DNA of 8,849 nt from Candidatus Neomicrothrix sp. UBA4742 (GTDB taxonomy: Bacteria > Actinomycetota > Acidimicrobiia > Acidimicrobiales > Acidimicrobilacustridaceae), in assembly GCA_002403895.1 (NCBI GenBank), contig DHIQ01000167.1, forward strand, positions 10,696 to 19,544. Direction: 5' to 3'. The first letter of the stretch is position 1. Each line of letters starts with the position of its first letter. Under the pieces are notes generated by a model, which worked only from the letters and a program-made list of their open reading frames with translations, did no database searches and was not told where the DNA came from. The position numbers and the translations under genes are program-made. Positions 6,631 through 8,849 of this stretch are shown piece by piece.

Positions 6631-6855
6631 TTAGACGTCCGCCAACTTGATGAGGGTGATGGCCGAGAGCGGGCCGTAGTAGCGGTCGTGGTTGGGGGTG
6701 AGGAAGGTGTACGCGGGCACGCCCAGCGCCTCGTGGGCCAAGGTGCCTTCCTCGTCGGTGAAGCCCATGGCCACGATCTGGAACGTGCCCAGCTCCACGC
6801 TGAACCACTCCCCGCTGATGATCACCTTCGAGACCTGTCGAGCCCTGATTGCCAT
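6631..6855 (-). CDS. Hypothetical 74-residue protein
   Basis: I do not recognise this protein. It has 74 residues, no signal peptide, no long hydrophobic segment and no cysteine. It begins MAIRARQVSKVIISGEW, alternates hydrophobic and polar residues in a way that suggests a small beta-rich fold, and ends TFLTPNHDRYYGPLSAITLI plus KLADV, where NHDRYYGPLSAI looks like a conserved motif (inference). The ATG at 6855 is firm: AGGAGG stands 5 bases before it. The frame stays open to 6921, but that would overlap the divergent neighbour. The stop is 14 bases from the convergent ssuD stop, with no terminator between. Its start is 37 bases from the divergent DUF2085-like gene, so the two may share control. 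Confidence 0.8.
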   Translation of the reverse strand: MAIRARQVSKVIISGEWFSVELGTFQIVAMGFTDEEGTLAHEALGVPAYTFLTPNHDRYYGPLSAITLIKLADV

Positions 6856-6860
6856 CTCAA

Positions 6861-6866
6861 CCTCCT
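6861..6866 (-). promoter_or_regulatory. Strong ribosome binding site of the 74-residue protein gene
   Basis: AGGAGG on the minus strand, 5 bases before the ATG at 6855. This is the best Shine-Dalgarno in the window and supports translation of the small gene. Confidence 0.8.
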
Positions 6867-6880
6867 GGGTCCGTCGAACG

Positions 6881-6886
6881 TAGCAT
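6881..6886 (+). promoter_or_regulatory. -10 element of a probable leaderless promoter (DUF2085-like gene)
   Basis: TAGCAT fits the TANNNT -10 pattern and is followed by six bases and then the ATG at 6893, so transcription would begin at or next to the start codon. The gene has no Shine-Dalgarno, as expected for a leaderless mRNA. No clear -35 was seen. Confidence 0.5.
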
Positions 6887-6892
6887 CGGCGC

Positions 6893-7321
6893 ATGACCCG
6901 GCCCACTGCGGACGACTCCATCTCAGCGCTGTGGATCGCTCACCACTATCCCGAGGACTACGACCGCTGCGCCGTCGTGGGCCGCACCCACGTGTGCCGC
7001 CGATGCCTGGCCCTCTACCCGCTGGCCTTCATCGTCACGGGCCTGACTCTGGCCGGCACCCGGTGGCCCACTGATCTCGACTCGGTCTTGCTGGCGCTGC
7101 TTCCCTTGCCGTCAGTCGTGGAGTTCGTTCTGGAGCACCTCGGCGTCATCGTCTACCAGCCCACCCGCCAGGCGCTGCTGACCCTGCCCCTCGCCGTTGC
7201 TCTGGGTGTGGGCTTCGGCCGCTACCTGCGCCATCCATCGGACCTGCTGTTCTGGGCCATCGTCGTCGGCTACGGAGGCGTCTGCCTGGTCGCCACCGTG
7301 ATCGGCACTCGTCGCCGCTGA
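6893..7321 (+). CDS. DUF2085-like small membrane protein
   Basis: A 142-residue integral membrane protein. The N-terminal cytoplasmic or loop part carries a His/Cys cluster: HHYPEDYDRC (17-26) and HVCRRCLALYP (33-43), so H17, H18, C26, C35 and C38 could bind metal. This resembles the CHQ...CxRCxGiY pattern of DUF2085 proteins. About four membrane segments follow, near 39-56, 64-84, 95-112 and 118-138, with PLPSVVEFVLEHLGV and a conserved-looking QPTRQALLTLPLAVALG between. No function is established for the family. The stop is only 3 bases from the convergent transporter stop, with no room for a terminator. The start appears leaderless. The family call is by motif memory and moderately sure. 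Confidence 0.8.
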   Translation: MTRPTADDSISALWIAHHYPEDYDRCAVVGRTHVCRRCLALYPLAFIVTGLTLAGTRWPTDLDSVLLALLPLPSVVEFVLEHLGVIVYQPTRQALLTLPLAVALGVGFGRYLRHPSDLLFWAIVVGYGGVCLVATVIGTRRR

Positions 7322-7324
7322 GCC

Positions 7325-8849
7325 TCAGCGCCCGCTGGGTGCCGGTTGGGGCGGCGGCGCGACGCTCCGGGTGGCGGGGGCGTCGCCGGGGTCGGGCTGG
7401 TCGACGTTGATGTGGGGGAGCACCCGGTCGAGCCACCCCGGGATCCACCAGTTCCAGCGCCCGGCCAGCTCCATGGTCGCCGGTACCAGCATCATGCGCA
7501 CGATGCTGGCATCCACCAACACGGCGACGGCCATGCCCAATCCGAGCATCTTCACGGTCGGCGAGGGGTTGGTGACGAAGGCCAAGAACACCGAGATCAT
7601 GATGAGGGCGGCCGACGTGATGACCCGGGCTGTGCTGGCCAGGCCGTTGACGACGCTGGTGTGGCTGTCACCGGTTCGGTCGAAGTCCTCCCGGATGCGG
7701 CTCAGGAGGAACACCTCATAGTCCATCGACAAGCCGAACAGGATGGCGAACATCATCACCGGGACGAACGCCACGATGGGCACGGTGTCCTGAAGCCCGA
7801 TCACCCCCTTGGCCCAGCCCCACTGGAACACGGCCACCACGAAGCCGTAGGCGGCGCCGATTGACAGCAAGTTCATCACCGCAGCCTTGAACGGCACGAA
7901 CAGCGACCGGAACACCATCATCAGCAACAGGAAGGCACCGAGCACGACCCCGCCGATGAACAGGAACAGGCGGGCCTCGATCAGGTCGGTGAGGTCGATG
8001 TACGACGCGGTGACGCCGCCCAAGACCGGCGTGCCGATCCCGTCGACGGCAGGCGTGGTCGCCCCGGGGATCGTTTGGGTGCGCAACGTCCGCACCAGAT
8101 TCGTGGTGGCCGGGTCGGTCGGGCCGGTCGTCGGCGTCACCTCGATGATGGCCGCGTCACCCTGAGGGCTGGGGATGGCCGGCGTGGCCTTGGCCACGCC
8201 CGGTGCGGCCGCGATGGCTGAGGACAGGTGCGCCAGTTCGGCCTGGACGGAGGCTTGGTCGGTGGCGGGGCTGGCCGTGGACCCGGTCGGGATCACGACC
8301 AGCAGCGGGCCGTTCACGCCCGGTCCGAAGCCCTCGGCCAGCAAGTCGTAGGCCTGCCGCTGGGTCGTCGACGTGGGTGAGCTGGCGTCGGAGGTGAACC
8401 CGAGATGGATGCGCAGCAGCGGGAAGGCGAGGGCCAACAAGATCGCCAGGCTGACGGCACAGAAGACCACCGGCCGACGGGCCACCTGATGGGCCCAGCG
8501 GGCCGAGAGTGTCCGGCCGGGGTCGGCCTCGTTGAGATGGTGGATGCTCAGTCCATCGATGTGATTGCCCAGCAGGCCGAGCAGGGCCGGCAGCAACGTC
8601 AGGGCCGCCAACACGGTGACGGCGACATACATGGCCGCAGTCAAGCCCAGCGTGGTCACGTACGGGATGCGGATCAGGGCCAACCCGCCGAGAGCGAGGC
8701 AGACGGCCACCGCAGCAAAGAGGACGGCCGACCCGGAGGTGGCCAGAGCCCGCCCCGCGGAGGCCTCCACGTCCAGGCCGGCGGCCAGGTTCTGACGATG
8801 GCGGCTCACGATGAACAGCGAGTAGTCGATGCCCACGCCGAGGCCGATC
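7325..8849 (-). CDS. MMPL family (RND superfamily) transporter, 5' part beyond window
   Basis: The C-terminal 508 or so residues of an inner-membrane transporter of the MMPL/YdfJ type, which is proton-driven and often exports lipids or drugs. The coding frame is open to the window edge: the codons before the GTG at 8836 read IGLG, completing the IGLGVGIDYSLFIVSRHR motif of the fourth membrane helix, so no start is present. The matching motif of the second half is GLSMDYEVFLLSRIRE, at about residue 368-383 counted from that GTG; the Asp-Tyr pairs in both are the proton-relay residues by MmpL analogy. Between them lie two helices, a hydrophilic porter domain rich in Pro, Thr and Ala (about 147-285) and five more helices. 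The tail is short and proline-rich. Substrate unknown; neighbours do not help. Confidence 0.93.
   Translation of the reverse strand, partial: IGLGVGIDYSLFIVSRHRQNLAAGLDVEASAGRALATSGSAVLFAAVAVCLALGGLALIRIPYVTTLGLTAAMYVAVTVLAALTLLPALLGLLGNHIDGLSIHHLNEADPGRTLSARWAHQVARRPVVFCAVSLAILLALAFPLLRIHLGFTSDASSPTSTTQRQAYDLLAEGFGPGVNGPLLVVIPTGSTASPATDQASVQAELAHLSSAIAAAPGVAKATPAIPSPQGDAAIIEVTPTTGPTDPATTNLVRTLRTQTIPGATTPAVDGIGTPVLGGVTASYIDLTDLIEARLFLFIGGVVLGAFLLLMMVFRSLFVPFKAAVMNLLSIGAAYGFVVAVFQWGWAKGVIGLQDTVPIVAFVPVMMFAILFGLSMDYEVFLLSRIREDFDRTGDSHTSVVNGLASTARVITSAALIMISVFLAFVTNPSPTVKMLGLGMAVAVLVDASIVRMMLVPATMELAGRWNWWIPGWLDRVLPHINVDQPDPGDAPATRSVAPPPQPAPSGR

Noticed and set aside
1..8849. Mobile element, CRISPR array, defence system or biosynthetic gene cluster
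   Set aside because: No transposase, integrase, terminal inverted repeats, regularly spaced repeats or defence genes are visible. A clavam cluster was considered because of the OAT2-like gene, but none of its other enzymes is present.

Overview
The window is high-GC DNA from what is most likely a member of the Actinomycetota. The main evidence is a near-textbook mycothiol-dependent formaldehyde dehydrogenase (mycothiol is an actinobacterial thiol). An actinobacterial-style glutamyl-Q tRNA(Asp) synthetase, a DUF3039 protein and several genes without Shine-Dalgarno sequences agree with this. A deep-branching lineage such as Acidimicrobiia is possible, but the sequence alone does not settle it. 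Coding density is high and the strand changes often: there are seven transcription units in 8.8 kb, several separated by only 3 to 80 bases.

Layout, left to right. (1) argJ, minus strand, an ornithine acetyltransferase that reads like the OAT2 branch known from the clavulanic acid cluster and not like the usual actinobacterial ArgJ. (2) Divergent from it across 82 bp, a plus-strand operon gluQ, DUF202-A and DUF202-B, with a 4-nt gap and then a GTGA overlap. (3) A perfect 12-bp inverted repeat lies in the convergent gap before a minus-strand class I O-methyltransferase. (4) A 223-bp gap (3791-4013) holds a possible 56-codon plus-strand reading frame with strong codon-position bias but no recognisable product. 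(5) A minus-strand pair follows: mscR (S-(hydroxymethyl)mycothiol dehydrogenase), whose stop overlaps the start of a small DUF3039 zinc-ribbon-like gene (ATGA). (6) Divergent from mscR across 66 bp is an SsuD-type alkanesulfonate monooxygenase. (7) Convergent with it is a 74-residue protein I do not recognise, divergent by 37 bp from a DUF2085-like membrane protein that looks leaderless. (8) The right edge holds the C-terminal three quarters or so of an MMPL/RND transporter, cut by the window end.

How the genes may work together. GluQ modifies the queuosine of tRNA(Asp), and the two DUF202 proteins are probably a membrane pair carried in the same operon. The most suggestive functional pairing is ssuD with mscR. 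A flavin-dependent monooxygenase acting on methanesulfonate or another C1 sulfonate releases sulfite and formaldehyde, and formaldehyde is the substrate, as its mycothiol adduct, of the enzyme transcribed from the same intergenic region. This is inference: no flavin reductase or sulfonate transporter is visible here. No mobile element, CRISPR array, rRNA or tRNA was found. Most of the window is ordinary chromosomal metabolism; the novelty lies in the gene pairings, the OAT2-type ArgJ and the small unrecognised proteins.
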